Shown piece by piece: positions 1 to 9,238 of a stretch of DNA of 64,000 nt. The notes beneath the pieces were generated by a model. The model was not told the DNA's origin, did not search any database, and saw only the letters and a list, made by a program, of their open reading frames with translations. The first letter of the stretch is position 1, and each line of letters begins with the position of its first letter. The DNA is taken from the NCBI GenBank assembly GCA_034664125.1, contig JAXDIG010000040.1, positions 41,258 through 105,257 on the forward strand. The letters are read 5' to 3'. Origin of the DNA: JACVRW01 sp034664125 (lineage in GTDB: Bacteria; Actinomycetota; Thermoleophilia; Solirubrobacterales; Thermoleophilaceae). Both the position numbers and the translations under genes were made by a program.

Positions 1-308
1 GTGATCGTGTCGCCGGCGACTACGGGCTCGCCCCAGACGAACTCCTGGCCGCCGTGGACCATCATCGCGAAGTTGATGCCGACCTCCGGGTCGAGCACGG
101 CCGGCCCGACCGCCCCGCCCGAGTAGACCACCGCGAACATCGGCGGTGCCGCGACGTCGCGGAAGCCGGCCGCCCTGGCCTGCTCGCGGTCGAAGTGGAC
201 GGGGTTGTCCTCGCCCACGGCCCAGGCGTACTCCTTGATCTTCTCCTTGCCGACCTCGTACCGAAACGGCGGGTAGGTCTTTCCCTTGGCGTCTGCGTTG
301 ACTGGCAT
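1..308 (-). CDS. MaoC/FAS1-like dehydratase N-terminal domain protein (partial, 3' end outside window)
   Basis: The gene starts at the ATG at 308 on the minus strand and runs off the left edge, leaving 102 codons. The translation contains a YEVGKEKIKEYAWAVGEDNPVHFD stretch (split here as YEVGKEKIKEYA and WAVGEDNPVHFD) and APPMFAVVYS, which is the pattern of the FAS1-like N-terminal hot-dog dehydratase domain (MaoC_dehydrat_N), as in mycobacterial HadA/HadC (R)-hydroxyacyl dehydratase subunits. The role would be dehydration of 3-hydroxyacyl-ACP or -CoA, normally with a partner MaoC-type subunit that should lie further left. The catalytic His/Asp of that partner cannot be assessed. Family assignment is fairly firm; substrate is unknown. 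Confidence 0.75.
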   Translation of the reverse strand, partial: MPVNADAKGKTYPPFRYEVGKEKIKEYAWAVGEDNPVHFDREQARAAGFRDVAAPPMFAVVYSGGAVGPAVLDPEVGINFAMMVHGGQEFVWGEPVVAGDTI

Positions 309-320
309 GCGGGCGGCAGC

Positions 321-1859
321 CTACGACACGGCAGTCAGGCGACGCCGCGGCACCGCGACGTGGGTGGGCTCGTCGCGGCCGCGCAGCACGACCGAGTCGC
401 GCACCTCCCAGAGGCGGGCCTCCTCGGCGGCGGCGCATCGCAGGACCGCCTGCGACGCGAACAGCCGCTCCGGCCGCCGCTTGGCGAGCTCGCACAGGCG
501 GGCGGCCTCGTTGACGGGATCGCCGATGACGGTGTACTCGAAGCGCTCCTGGGCACCGACGTTGCCGGCCACGGCGGGTCCGGCCGAGACGCCGATGCCG
601 GCCGTCGCGCCCTCCAGCTCGGCCTCGAGCCGGTCGGCCAGGGTGCGCGCGGCGCGCAGCGCGTCGCCGGCGGCATCCGGGCGGGCGGTCGGCGCTCCGA
701 AGACGCACAGCGCGGCGTCCCCCTCGAACTTGTTGACCCAGCCGCAGTTCTCCTCGACGACCTCCACGACGATGGCGAAGAAGGCGTTCAGCAGAGCCAC
801 GACCTGCTCCGGCGGGCGCCTCACCGCGAGCTGGGTGGAGCCGATCACGTCCACGAACACGATCGCCACCTCGCGCAGCTCGCCGCCCAGCTTCACCTCG
901 CCGTCGGTTTCCAGGGCGGCCTGGGCCACCTCGCGGCCGACGTGACGGCCGAACAGGTCGCGCAGCCGCTCGCGCTCACGCAAGCCGGCGGCCATCGAGT
1001 TGAAGCCCGCCTCCAGCAGGCCGACCTCGCTGCCGTCGTCGACCGGCACCGTGACGTCCAGGTCGCCCTCCTCGATGCGCCCGATCGCCCGCTGTACCGC
1101 ACGGATCGGCTCCGCGACCGAACGCGCGGCGATCGTGATGGCGACCAGGCCCACGCACACGCCGACCACGCCCAGGAACGTGACTGCGCTGGCGAGCAGC
1201 AGCGGGTCCTCGTCCGGCTGGGCGATGCCCGCGGCGGCGATCAGCAGGATGCCGAGCAGCGGCACGCCGGTTCCGAGCGACCACGCCATCGTCAGCCGCC
1301 CTGCCACGCCGGGGCCGGAGCGAGCCGGCGGCGGACCACCGGCGAGAGCGAGCTCGGTGATGGGGCGAATGATGCGCTCGCACATCAGGTAGCCGAGCGC
1401 GATGCTGGTTTCCCCGGCCAGCAGCAGGCCGCCGCCCACGACGAGCGCCGACCAGCCCGAGTCGGGCAGGTTGAGCAGCGTGAACAGGATGGCGGCGAGC
1501 ACCCAGAACACGCCGGATACGCGGACGAAGTTCATCGGCTGTCCGAGCACGGTGCGGCGCTCGGCGTCGGTAGGCGGGCGGCGCTCGCTCAGCCAGCGCT
1601 CGACCGGAGCGCCGTGGCGCTTCGCCCAGAACGTCCCCAGCGTCAGGGACAGCGGCAGGTAGACGGCCGCGACGATCGCGTTGAGGGCGAGCTGCTTGTC
1701 AGGCTGGGCAGGGGCGTACGGCGTCAGGAAGCCGAGCAGGAGGAACATCACGAAGCCGCCCAGGCTGTGGGCGATCACGGCCGCCCGGGTGAGCCGGCGG
1801 ACTATCGCCCGCCACAGCTCGACTCCACCCACGCCGTCCGGCTCGGCTCGCTCGACCAT
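321..1859 (-). CDS. membrane-bound class III adenylate/guanylate cyclase with HAMP domain
   Basis: 512 residues. Six hydrophobic segments (about 28-47, 58-77, 115-131, 137-158, 195-213, 222-245) are followed by a HAMP linker (246-298) and a cyclase homology domain (about 325-470). Metal-binding Asp337 (FVDVIGS) and Asp381 (KFEGD), base-selecting Lys377 and Asp447 (VIGDPVN), and transition-state Asn450 and Arg454 are all present, so the enzyme should make cAMP from ATP. The 6TM-HAMP-CHD layout is that of the mycobacterial Rv1318c-Rv1320c/Rv3645 family. It stands alone between the dehydratase and the sigma-factor gene. A perfect TGTGA-N6-TCACA palindrome lies about 53 bp upstream of the start, suggesting control by a CRP-type protein. 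Cyclase assignment is strong; the signal sensed is unknown. Confidence 0.93.
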   Translation of the reverse strand: MVERAEPDGVGGVELWRAIVRRLTRAAVIAHSLGGFVMFLLLGFLTPYAPAQPDKQLALNAIVAAVYLPLSLTLGTFWAKRHGAPVERWLSERRPPTDAERRTVLGQPMNFVRVSGVFWVLAAILFTLLNLPDSGWSALVVGGGLLLAGETSIALGYLMCERIIRPITELALAGGPPPARSGPGVAGRLTMAWSLGTGVPLLGILLIAAAGIAQPDEDPLLLASAVTFLGVVGVCVGLVAITIAARSVAEPIRAVQRAIGRIEEGDLDVTVPVDDGSEVGLLEAGFNSMAAGLRERERLRDLFGRHVGREVAQAALETDGEVKLGGELREVAIVFVDVIGSTQLAVRRPPEQVVALLNAFFAIVVEVVEENCGWVNKFEGDAALCVFGAPTARPDAAGDALRAARTLADRLEAELEGATAGIGVSAGPAVAGNVGAQERFEYTVIGDPVNEAARLCELAKRRPERLFASQAVLRCAAAEEARLWEVRDSVVLRGRDEPTHVAVPRRRLTAVS

Positions 1860-1911
1860 GGTCGCTCACGAGCAGTGTCCCTCAGAGAGGCGCTGGCGAC
1901 GCCTAAGCGTC

Positions 1912-1927
1912 TGTGAGATGCGTCACA
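1912..1927. promoter_or_regulatory. predicted CRP/cAMP-receptor-protein type site, TGTGA-N6-TCACA
   Basis: TGTGA GATGCG TCACA is read directly and equals the consensus of the enterobacterial and mycobacterial CRP families. It sits 53 bp before the start codon of the adenylyl cyclase and 10 bp after the stop of the sigma factor gene. A weaker 5-bp hairpin (GACGC-CTAA-GCGTC, 1898-1911) lies next to it. There is no T-run, so a plain terminator is less likely. Binding is inferred only. Confidence 0.55.
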
Positions 1928-1936
1928 CAGGCCGAT

Positions 1937-2803
1937 CTACGCCGCGTCGCGCAGGCCCTGCGCCTCGGCGAGCGTGGAGAGCTTGCGCAGCGCCGTCTCC
2001 TCGATCTGCCGCGTGCGCTCGCGCGTGAGCCCGAACAGCTTGGCCACCTGGTCGAGCGTCTGCGGCTGCTCGCCGCCGACCCCGTAGCGCAGCTCCACGA
2101 TGCGGCGGTCGCGGTACGAGAGGTGCTCCAGCACCTCTGCCAGGCGCTGGCGCATCAGCGACTCCGCCGCCGCCTCGTAGGGGCTGGGCGTGGACTCGTC
2201 GGGGATCAGATCGCCGAACTGGGCGGCGTCGCCGTCGTCTCCGACCGGCTTGTCGAGCGAGACGAGCTGCTGCGCGGCGCGCATGATGACGTCCGCCTCG
2301 ACCGGGTCGACCCCGGCGAGCTCCGCGATCTCCTCGATCGTCGGGTCGCGGTCGCCCTGGGCCTCCAGCTTGCGCTGGGCGCCGTCGAGCTTCTTCAGCA
2401 CGTTGTCGATGTGGATCGGGATCCGGATCGTCCGGCCCTTGTCCGCGATCGCCCTCGAGATCGCCTGCCGGATCCACCAGGTGGCGTAGGTCGAGAACTT
2501 CCAGCCCTTGCGCCAGTCGAACTTCTCCACCGCACGCACGAGGCCGATCGTGCCCTCCTGGATCAGGTCGAGGAACGGCAGGCCCTGGTTGCGGTAGCGC
2601 TTGGCGATCGAAACCACGAGGCGCAGGTTCGCGCGCATCATGTGGTCCTTCGCATCGAGGTCGCCGCGCTCGATGCGCTTCGACAGCTCGACCTCCTCCT
2701 CGCGGGTCAGCAGCGGGGTCGCCGCGATCCCGTCGAGGAACTGCTGGAGCGAGTCGACAGTCGGGTCCGGCGCGGGTTGAGGGATCAGAGTTTCCGTTGT
2801 CAC
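1937..2803 (-). CDS. RNA polymerase sigma factor, sigma-70 family group 2 (RpoD/SigB-like)
   Basis: Starts at GTG 2803, giving 288 residues; an upstream in-frame extension would overlap the preceding hydrolase gene and has no sigma similarity. Region 1.2 (about 17-50), region 2 (54-123, including DLIQEGTIGLVRAVEKFD and FSTYATWWIRQAI), region 3 and a region 4 helix-turn-helix (LFGLTRERTRQIE near the C-terminus) are all recognisable. It lacks region 1.1 and is much shorter than a typical principal actinobacterial RpoD, which fits a group 2 or stress/stationary sigma with near-primary promoter specificity. A perfect 16-bp palindrome precedes the gene. It is unknown whether this is the main sigma of the organism. 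Confidence 0.92.
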   Translation of the reverse strand: MTTETLIPQPAPDPTVDSLQQFLDGIAATPLLTREEEVELSKRIERGDLDAKDHMMRANLRLVVSIAKRYRNQGLPFLDLIQEGTIGLVRAVEKFDWRKGWKFSTYATWWIRQAISRAIADKGRTIRIPIHIDNVLKKLDGAQRKLEAQGDRDPTIEEIAELAGVDPVEADVIMRAAQQLVSLDKPVGDDGDAAQFGDLIPDESTPSPYEAAAESLMRQRLAEVLEHLSYRDRRIVELRYGVGGEQPQTLDQVAKLFGLTRERTRQIEETALRKLSTLAEAQGLRDAA

Positions 2804-2853
2804 GGCCGCCAAGCTACGACCGCGTCTTAAGGACGACCTAAATCCTGTCCGGC

Positions 2854-2869
2854 AGTGGCAATTGCCACT
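2854..2869. promoter_or_regulatory. 16-bp perfect palindrome, putative operator of the sigma factor gene
   Basis: AGTGGCAATTGCCACT is a perfect palindrome. It overlaps the stop codon of the upstream hydrolase and lies about 50 bp before the GTG of the sigma gene. On the minus strand its inner TTGCCA could act as a -35 box with a TAGGTC-like -10 about 15 nt on, so the palindrome may be an operator over the promoter. The cognate regulator is not identifiable. Confidence 0.45.
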
Positions 2870-3546
2870 AAGCGGCGAGAAAGTCGCGCACCAGCCGGGC
2901 CGTCTCGGCCGGCCGCTCCAGCGCCGGGAGATGCCCGGCTCCGGGGATCGTCGCCCTGCGCGCGCCGGCGATCCCTTCGGCAAGGCGGTCGGCGACCGCG
3001 TGAAAGTCGGGTTTGTCGAGCTCACCGACCGCAACCAGGCAGCCAGCGGTGACGGTGCTCAGGTCGATGCTGTCGGGCTCGATCCCCTCGGCCTCGGACT
3101 CCTGGTCCAGCTCGAATGCGCGCTCCTGCATCTCGATCACCCGGTCGCGCGACCCGCGGTCCTCGAGCCAGAAGTCGGCGTTCAGGATGGCCGCGCCGCG
3201 CAGGTCCCCCTGTTCGAGCAGGCCCTCCTCCTCCTTGCTGAAGTCCAGAACCTGCTGCGACCAGTCGTGGTCTGGGAGCGGGGCACCCAGCAGCACGAGC
3301 TTGCTCACGAGCTGTGGGTGCTGAGCAGCCACCTGCAAGCAGACCCACCCGCCGTACGACGCGCCAACCAGCGCGGCGGGCTCGCCTTCGAGAGCCGCCG
3401 CGAGGTCGTCCGCATGCGAGAACTCGCCCGCCGCCGGCAGCGGCGTCCGCCCGAAGCCGGCCAGCTCGTGGCGGGTCGCGCCCGGAAGGTCGAAGCCGTC
3501 CCACATGCGGGAGTCGCAGACGCCCGAGTGGACGAGCACGATCCGG

Positions 3547-3557
<11 letters not shown>
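2868..3557 (-). CDS. alpha/beta hydrolase fold protein
   Basis: 229 residues with the alpha/beta-hydrolase pattern. The nucleophile elbow is GASYGGW (Ser67), the likely acid is Asp181 in VGELDKPDF, and the catalytic His209 is in GAGHLPALE, close to the C-terminus. It resembles the small YpfH/RsbQ-like esterases rather than a long lipase. There is no signal peptide, so it should act in the cytoplasm. Its start codon overlaps the lepA stop codon by 11 bp, so it is translated from the lepA transcript and may share a transcript with the sigma factor gene. The substrate cannot be told from sequence. Confidence 0.85.
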
Positions 3558-5361
<1,804 letters not shown>

Positions 5362-5380
5362 GCGGACCTTCTGAGTATGG

Positions 5381-5402
5381 CGATCAGTCACACTGTTGAT
5401 CG
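5381..5402. promoter_or_regulatory. inverted repeat CGATCA-N10-TGATCG between lepA and the divergent SnoaL-like gene
   Basis: Perfect 6-bp arms 10 bp apart occupy the narrow space between the two divergent starts; a second pair CAGT-CAC-ACTG is nested inside. It could be an operator serving both genes. Because it covers the possible TTG start at 5396, it favours the GTG at 5408 as the start of the rightward gene. Confidence 0.3.
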
Positions 5403-5407
5403 GACTC

Positions 5408-5809
5408 GTGGCAGGCAGCGACATCGACGTGGTCAAGGCCGTGTTCGCGGCCTTCGCCGAGCGCGACGTGGAGGGGGTGCTGACGCACGTCCACGGCGAC
5501 ATCGTCTTCAGCCCGGTGACCGGCGACTACGCCGGCCGCACCGAGCCGTACCGCGGGCACGACGGCATGCGGCAGTACTTCCGGGACGTGGCGACCGTCT
5601 GGGACGAGCTGCGCATCGTGCCGGGCGACTTCCGCCAGGACGGCGACACGATCCTGGTCACCGGCCGCGTGAGCGCCCGCTCCCCGGCCCGCATCGTGGC
5701 GGGATCGACCGGCTGGATCTGGCGCATGGACGGCGGGCGCGTCGCGCACATCCGCGTCTACGAGTCGGCAGCGGACGCGATGGCGGCGTTCGAGGGCCGG
5801 GGCGCCTGA
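5408..5809 (+). CDS. SnoaL/NTF2-like domain protein
   Basis: 133 residues from GTG 5408 (a TTG at 5396 would add four). The sequence has the NTF2-like pattern: an N-terminal helix VVKAVFAAFAERDVEGVLTHV, a YRGHDGMRQYF segment, and C-terminal strands ending WRMDGGRVAHIRVYES. This fold serves in small polyketide cyclases, isomerases and unknown stress proteins. No catalytic set is diagnostic here, so function stays open. It is divergent from lepA across a 46-bp gap containing an inverted repeat. Confidence 0.8.
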   Translation: MAGSDIDVVKAVFAAFAERDVEGVLTHVHGDIVFSPVTGDYAGRTEPYRGHDGMRQYFRDVATVWDELRIVPGDFRQDGDTILVTGRVSARSPARIVAGSTGWIWRMDGGRVAHIRVYESAADAMAAFEGRGA

Positions 5810-5900
5810 GCCCGAGTCCCCGCCCCTTCTTCGCCTGCGCGTGCGCATCTTGTAACGAACGACAGCACCCAGGTCACGGAGTTCGCGGCACGATCGGAGT

Positions 5901-6866
5901 GTGGGCTACCAGGCGCGCGCATATGACGCAGATCGCTACCCGCACTCCTCGGTCGATGAGCTGGTCTCGCTCGCCGGCAGGCAGCACGGGGTGGTGTCGA
6001 AGAGGCAGCTCCTCGAGCTCGGATTCACAAGGGATGCCGTGCGGCGCCGGGTGGAGCGCAAGCAGCTGTTGCGGCTGCACGACGGCGTTTTCGCGGTGGG
6101 CCATGCTGCCCTGACGGCCGACTCACGGCGGCTGGCCGCCGTGATGGCCTGCGGGCCGAAGGCGCTGCTCAGCCATCGCGCTGCTGCTTCCGCCCAAGGA
6201 CTGCTGTCCTCTTCGCCGCAGTTTGAGGTGACCGTGCCACGCGGGACGAGGCCCAAGCCCGGCATCGTCGTCCACCGCTCGCGGCTCATCCACCCAGAGG
6301 ACCGCGCCGTGCTCCGGGGCATTCCGGTCACCAGCGTGGCCCGCACCCTCGTGGACCTCGCGGATGTCCTGAGCGAAGAGCGGCTCGCCAGGGCCGTTCA
6401 CGAGGCGGAGGTGGGGCGCCAATTCGACCTGAGCGCCATCGAGCGCGTCGTCGGCCGCCTCCCCGGCCGCACCGGGCGCCACCGCCTCCTGCGTGTCCTG
6501 GTCGCCTACAGGCCCGACCCGCACTTCACGCGCAGCCGGGCGGAGCGCCGTTTCCTGGCGCTCTGCGAGTGCCACGGCCTGCCACCGCCGCAGACGAATC
6601 TGTCGATAGCCGGGCACGAGGTCGACGCCTACTGGCCGGACGTGAGGATCGCGGTCGAGATCGACGGCGCCGAGGCTCACCACACGCGCAGGGCGTTCCA
6701 CGAGGATCGAGCTCGTGACCGCGCGCTGGCGGCCGAGAGCATCCACGTCGTGCGGGTCACCTGGCCCGACCTCGACGACGAGGCGCGCCTGGCCGCGGAG
6801 CTGCGGGCGATCAGGGCCGGCGCTGCGCTCGCAGCAGGTAGTCCACCTGCTCCTGCTTGCGCATGA
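5901..6866 (+). CDS. AbiEi-like winged-helix plus DUF559 (VSR-like) endonuclease-fold protein
   Basis: 321 residues with a GTG start. Residues about 20-95 resemble the N-terminal winged-helix of type IV antitoxin AbiEi proteins (GVVSKRQLLELGFTRDAVRRR, split at LELG). The middle has the VTSVARTLVDLADV motif common in this actinobacterial family. The C-terminus is a DUF559 PD-(D/E)xK nuclease fold: EVDAYWPDVRIAVEIDG, then a conserved R..D..RDR and VVRVTWPDL. Such genes are widespread and often solitary in actinobacteria. No AbiEii-like nucleotidyltransferase toxin lies beside it, so a functional toxin-antitoxin pair is not supported. Its 3' end overlaps the convergent ferritin-like gene by 56 bp. 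Confidence 0.82.
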   Translation: MGYQARAYDADRYPHSSVDELVSLAGRQHGVVSKRQLLELGFTRDAVRRRVERKQLLRLHDGVFAVGHAALTADSRRLAAVMACGPKALLSHRAAASAQGLLSSSPQFEVTVPRGTRPKPGIVVHRSRLIHPEDRAVLRGIPVTSVARTLVDLADVLSEERLARAVHEAEVGRQFDLSAIERVVGRLPGRTGRHRLLRVLVAYRPDPHFTRSRAERRFLALCECHGLPPPQTNLSIAGHEVDAYWPDVRIAVEIDGAEAHHTRRAFHEDRARDRALAAESIHVVRVTWPDLDDEARLAAELRAIRAGAALAAGSPPAPACA

Positions 6867-7248
6867 TCATGTGCTCCAGCCTGTGCTCGATCGCCTCGGA
6901 GGCCGCCTCGCGCCCGGTGGGCTCGATCGCCGCCTGGAGCGCCTCGAGCGTCTCGGCCTCGTCGGCGATCAGCCGGTCCAGCGCCTCTGACGGGTCGGGG
7001 GCGAAGCTGATCGACGCCACGTCGGTGGTCGGCTCGCCGCCCAGCGCCGCGATCTTCTCGACCAGCCGCGTCGCGTCCTCGAGCTCCGAGAGCGCGTGCT
7101 TGCGCATCTTGTCCGCGTGTGCCTGGTACTCCAGGCCGATCACGCTCCCCGCCACCAGCGAGTACTGCAGCACGGAGCGGTGCTGCAACCGGAGCGCCTT
7201 GTTGAGGCACTCGATCTGCTCCTCCACATCCATCTTCTCCTCGGGCAT
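6811..7248 (-). CDS. ferritin-like four-helix bundle protein (bacterioferritin-related)
   Basis: 145 residues from ATG 7248. The pattern LNKALRLQHRSVLQYSLVAG, then HALSELEDATRLVEKIAALGGEPT matches bacterioferritin helices A-B, and the C-terminal helix MRKQEQVDYLLR matches helix D. Compared by eye with bacterioferritin, the ferroxidase Glu of helix A appears as Gln (RLQH), the His of the E-x-x-H pair as Asp (SELED), and the final His as Gln (QEQVD). It may therefore bind metal differently or not at all. It is 10 bp downstream of murJ on the same strand. Confidence 0.75.
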   Translation of the reverse strand: MPEEKMDVEEQIECLNKALRLQHRSVLQYSLVAGSVIGLEYQAHADKMRKHALSELEDATRLVEKIAALGGEPTTDVASISFAPDPSEALDRLIADEAETLEALQAAIEPTGREAASEAIEHRLEHMIMRKQEQVDYLLRAQRRP

Positions 7249-7258
7249 GAGGCGGCTC

Positions 7259-8866
7259 TTACCCCTCGGAGCGTCCACGGCTAACCAGCAGCCGCTTGAT
7301 CTGCAGCGCCTCGGGCACGCGCATCGCCCATACGGTGGCCGCGTAGACGGCGAAGCCGGCGGCCAGCGCCGACAGCACGGCCACCGCCTGACCGGCCAGT
7401 CCGCGCCCGAGGGCCGAGTCGAGCCCGTACCAGACGCCATATGCGACCGCGCCCAGCAGCGCCGCCGCGATCAGAATCCGCGCCGCCGCGGCGAGCGTGC
7501 GCGCGGCCTCCACCCCGCCGAGGTCGCGGCTCAGCAGCCACCCCTGCGCCAGGCACATCGAAACCGTCCCGACCACCGTGCCGAGCACGATCCCGGCGAT
7601 CTCGAAGGGTCCGTACAGCGCCGCCGCGAGCGCCGCGTTCACCACCAGGTTGAGGCCGGCCAGCGCGGTCGTCGCCCACGGCCGCTGCAGGCTGAAGAAG
7701 GTCCGCGAGAAGAGCAGGCTGACCCCCTGGAACGGCAGCGAGATCGACCACCACACCAGCGCGGTGGAGGTGAGGTCGGTGGCGTGGGCGTCGAAGGCGC
7801 CGCGCTGGTAGATCAGCCGCGTGATCGGCTCGGCCAGCACCGCCATCGCGACCGCGCTCGGGATCAGCAGGAGGCAGATCTGCCGCACGCCGTTGCCCAT
7901 CGTGCGGCGCAGGTCGTCTCTTGCGCCACGGGCCGCGAAGCGCGACAGCGTCGGGAACAGGATCGTCGCGATCGAGATCGAGAACAGGCCCTGCGGCAGC
8001 TGGTAGACCCGGAACGCCTTGTCGATCGCGGCCGGCGCCTGCGCGGACACGAGCGTGCCGAACAGCGAGTTGATCAGCAGGCTGAGGTTGATCAGGCCCA
8101 GAGCGATCGTCACCGGCAGCATCAGCTTGAGCACCCGGCGCACGCGCTTGTCGCGCCAGTCGAGCCGGAAGGTCAGGCGCGCGCCGCGACCGCGCAGCCA
8201 CGGTAACGGCAGCAGGAACTGCACCACCGTGCCGACCAGGATGCCGATCGCGTAGGCGTAGATCTCGTCCCCTTCCGGCAGCACCGGCACGAGGCCCACG
8301 AGCGCACCGATGATCACGAGGTTCCAGGCCACCGGTGCCAGCGCCGGCACCGCGAAGTGCTCGAACGAGTTGAGCATCCCGACCACCAGCCCGGAAAGCG
8401 CCAGCAGAAGCACGATCGGGAACATCAGCCGCGACAGCTCCACCGTGAGGTCCCTCAAGGCCGGCTGGTCGTCGAACCCCGGCGCGAACAGGCTCATCAG
8501 CGGCTCGGCCAGCAGGATGAACAGGACCGTGACGCCGCCGAGCACCAGGCAGATCAGGAAGAACAGGCTCGACGCGACGCGGAAGGCCTCCTTGCGCTCG
8601 CCCTTCTCGAGCAGCTCGGTGAAGACCGGCACGAAGGCGCCCTGGAGCGCCGAGTCGGCGAACAGCGCGCGCACCAGGTTCGGCACCTGGAAGGCGATCG
8701 TGAACGCCGACATCGCGCCCGAGACGCCGAAGTAGCGCGCCGCCACGACCTCGCGAGCGAGCCCGAGCAGGCGCGATAGGCCCGTCGCGAACGAGAAGAA
8801 GGCGGTGTTGCGGGCGAGCCGGCGACCGTGGCCGGGCCGGTCCGGAGCGTCAGTCTGCGACTGCAT
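7259..8866 (-). CDS. murJ: lipid II flippase MurJ (MviN)
   Basis: 535 residues, membrane protein with about 14 predicted helices. The N-terminus NTAFFSFATGLSRLLGLARE and the following SALQGAFVPVFTELLEKGER are signature MurJ/MviN segments (MOP exporter superfamily). It flips lipid-linked peptidoglycan precursor across the inner membrane. Length is close to the E. coli protein (511) without the large mycobacterial kinase-like C-terminal extension. It is divergent from rpsT across about 60 bp. Assignment is firm. Confidence 0.94.
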   Translation of the reverse strand: MQSQTDAPDRPGHGRRLARNTAFFSFATGLSRLLGLAREVVAARYFGVSGAMSAFTIAFQVPNLVRALFADSALQGAFVPVFTELLEKGERKEAFRVASSLFFLICLVLGGVTVLFILLAEPLMSLFAPGFDDQPALRDLTVELSRLMFPIVLLLALSGLVVGMLNSFEHFAVPALAPVAWNLVIIGALVGLVPVLPEGDEIYAYAIGILVGTVVQFLLPLPWLRGRGARLTFRLDWRDKRVRRVLKLMLPVTIALGLINLSLLINSLFGTLVSAQAPAAIDKAFRVYQLPQGLFSISIATILFPTLSRFAARGARDDLRRTMGNGVRQICLLLIPSAVAMAVLAEPITRLIYQRGAFDAHATDLTSTALVWWSISLPFQGVSLLFSRTFFSLQRPWATTALAGLNLVVNAALAAALYGPFEIAGIVLGTVVGTVSMCLAQGWLLSRDLGGVEAARTLAAAARILIAAALLGAVAYGVWYGLDSALGRGLAGQAVAVLSALAAGFAVYAATVWAMRVPEALQIKRLLVSRGRSEG

Positions 8867-8926
8867 CCGAGGCGCTACACTTGGCCTCCGCCGCGCCGGA
8901 GTACCGGGCGCGGCGTCGGTTCGTAT

Positions 8927-9190
8927 ATGGCCAACATCGCATCACAAGAAAAGCGGATCCACCGGGCGGAGCGCGAGCGGCTTGAAAACCGCCGCCGCAC
9001 GTCGCAGGTAAAGACGTGGTTCCGCCGCCTCGAGTCCGCGGTCGGCGAGGGCGACGGCGCGACCGCCGATCAGGAGTTCCGCAGCCTGGTTTCGCGGATC
9101 GACAGGGCCGTCAAGTCGGGGGCGCTGCACCGCAACAACGGCGCGCGCAAGAAGGCCCGCGCAGCGCGCATCCGCTCGCGCCTGTCTTAA
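8927..9190 (+). CDS. rpsT: 30S ribosomal protein S20
   Basis: 87 residues from ATG 8927 (MANIASQEKRI). The family pattern is plain: a basic N-terminal helix with RIHRAERERLENRRR, the central helix, and LHRNNGARKKARAARI near the C-terminus, which fits the typical length of 85-90. It binds 16S rRNA. It stands alone as a plus-strand gene between murJ and the phospholipase. In many actinobacteria rpsT is close to holA; here holA lies 2 kb away on the other strand. Confidence 0.97.
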   Translation: MANIASQEKRIHRAERERLENRRRTSQVKTWFRRLESAVGEGDGATADQEFRSLVSRIDRAVKSGALHRNNGARKKARAARIRSRLS

Positions 9191-9238
9191 CGGTTCCTCT
9201 ATACGCCGCCAGCCCGACGGGATAGGCTGACGCGCGCG

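Noticed and set aside
54..1916. Long plus-strand open frame opposite the cyclase gene
   Set aside because: It is Arg/Ala/Gly/His-rich with no domain; a GC-bias shadow of the minus-strand cyclase.
5901..6866. Type IV toxin-antitoxin pair
   Set aside because: No AbiEii-like nucleotidyltransferase gene beside it.
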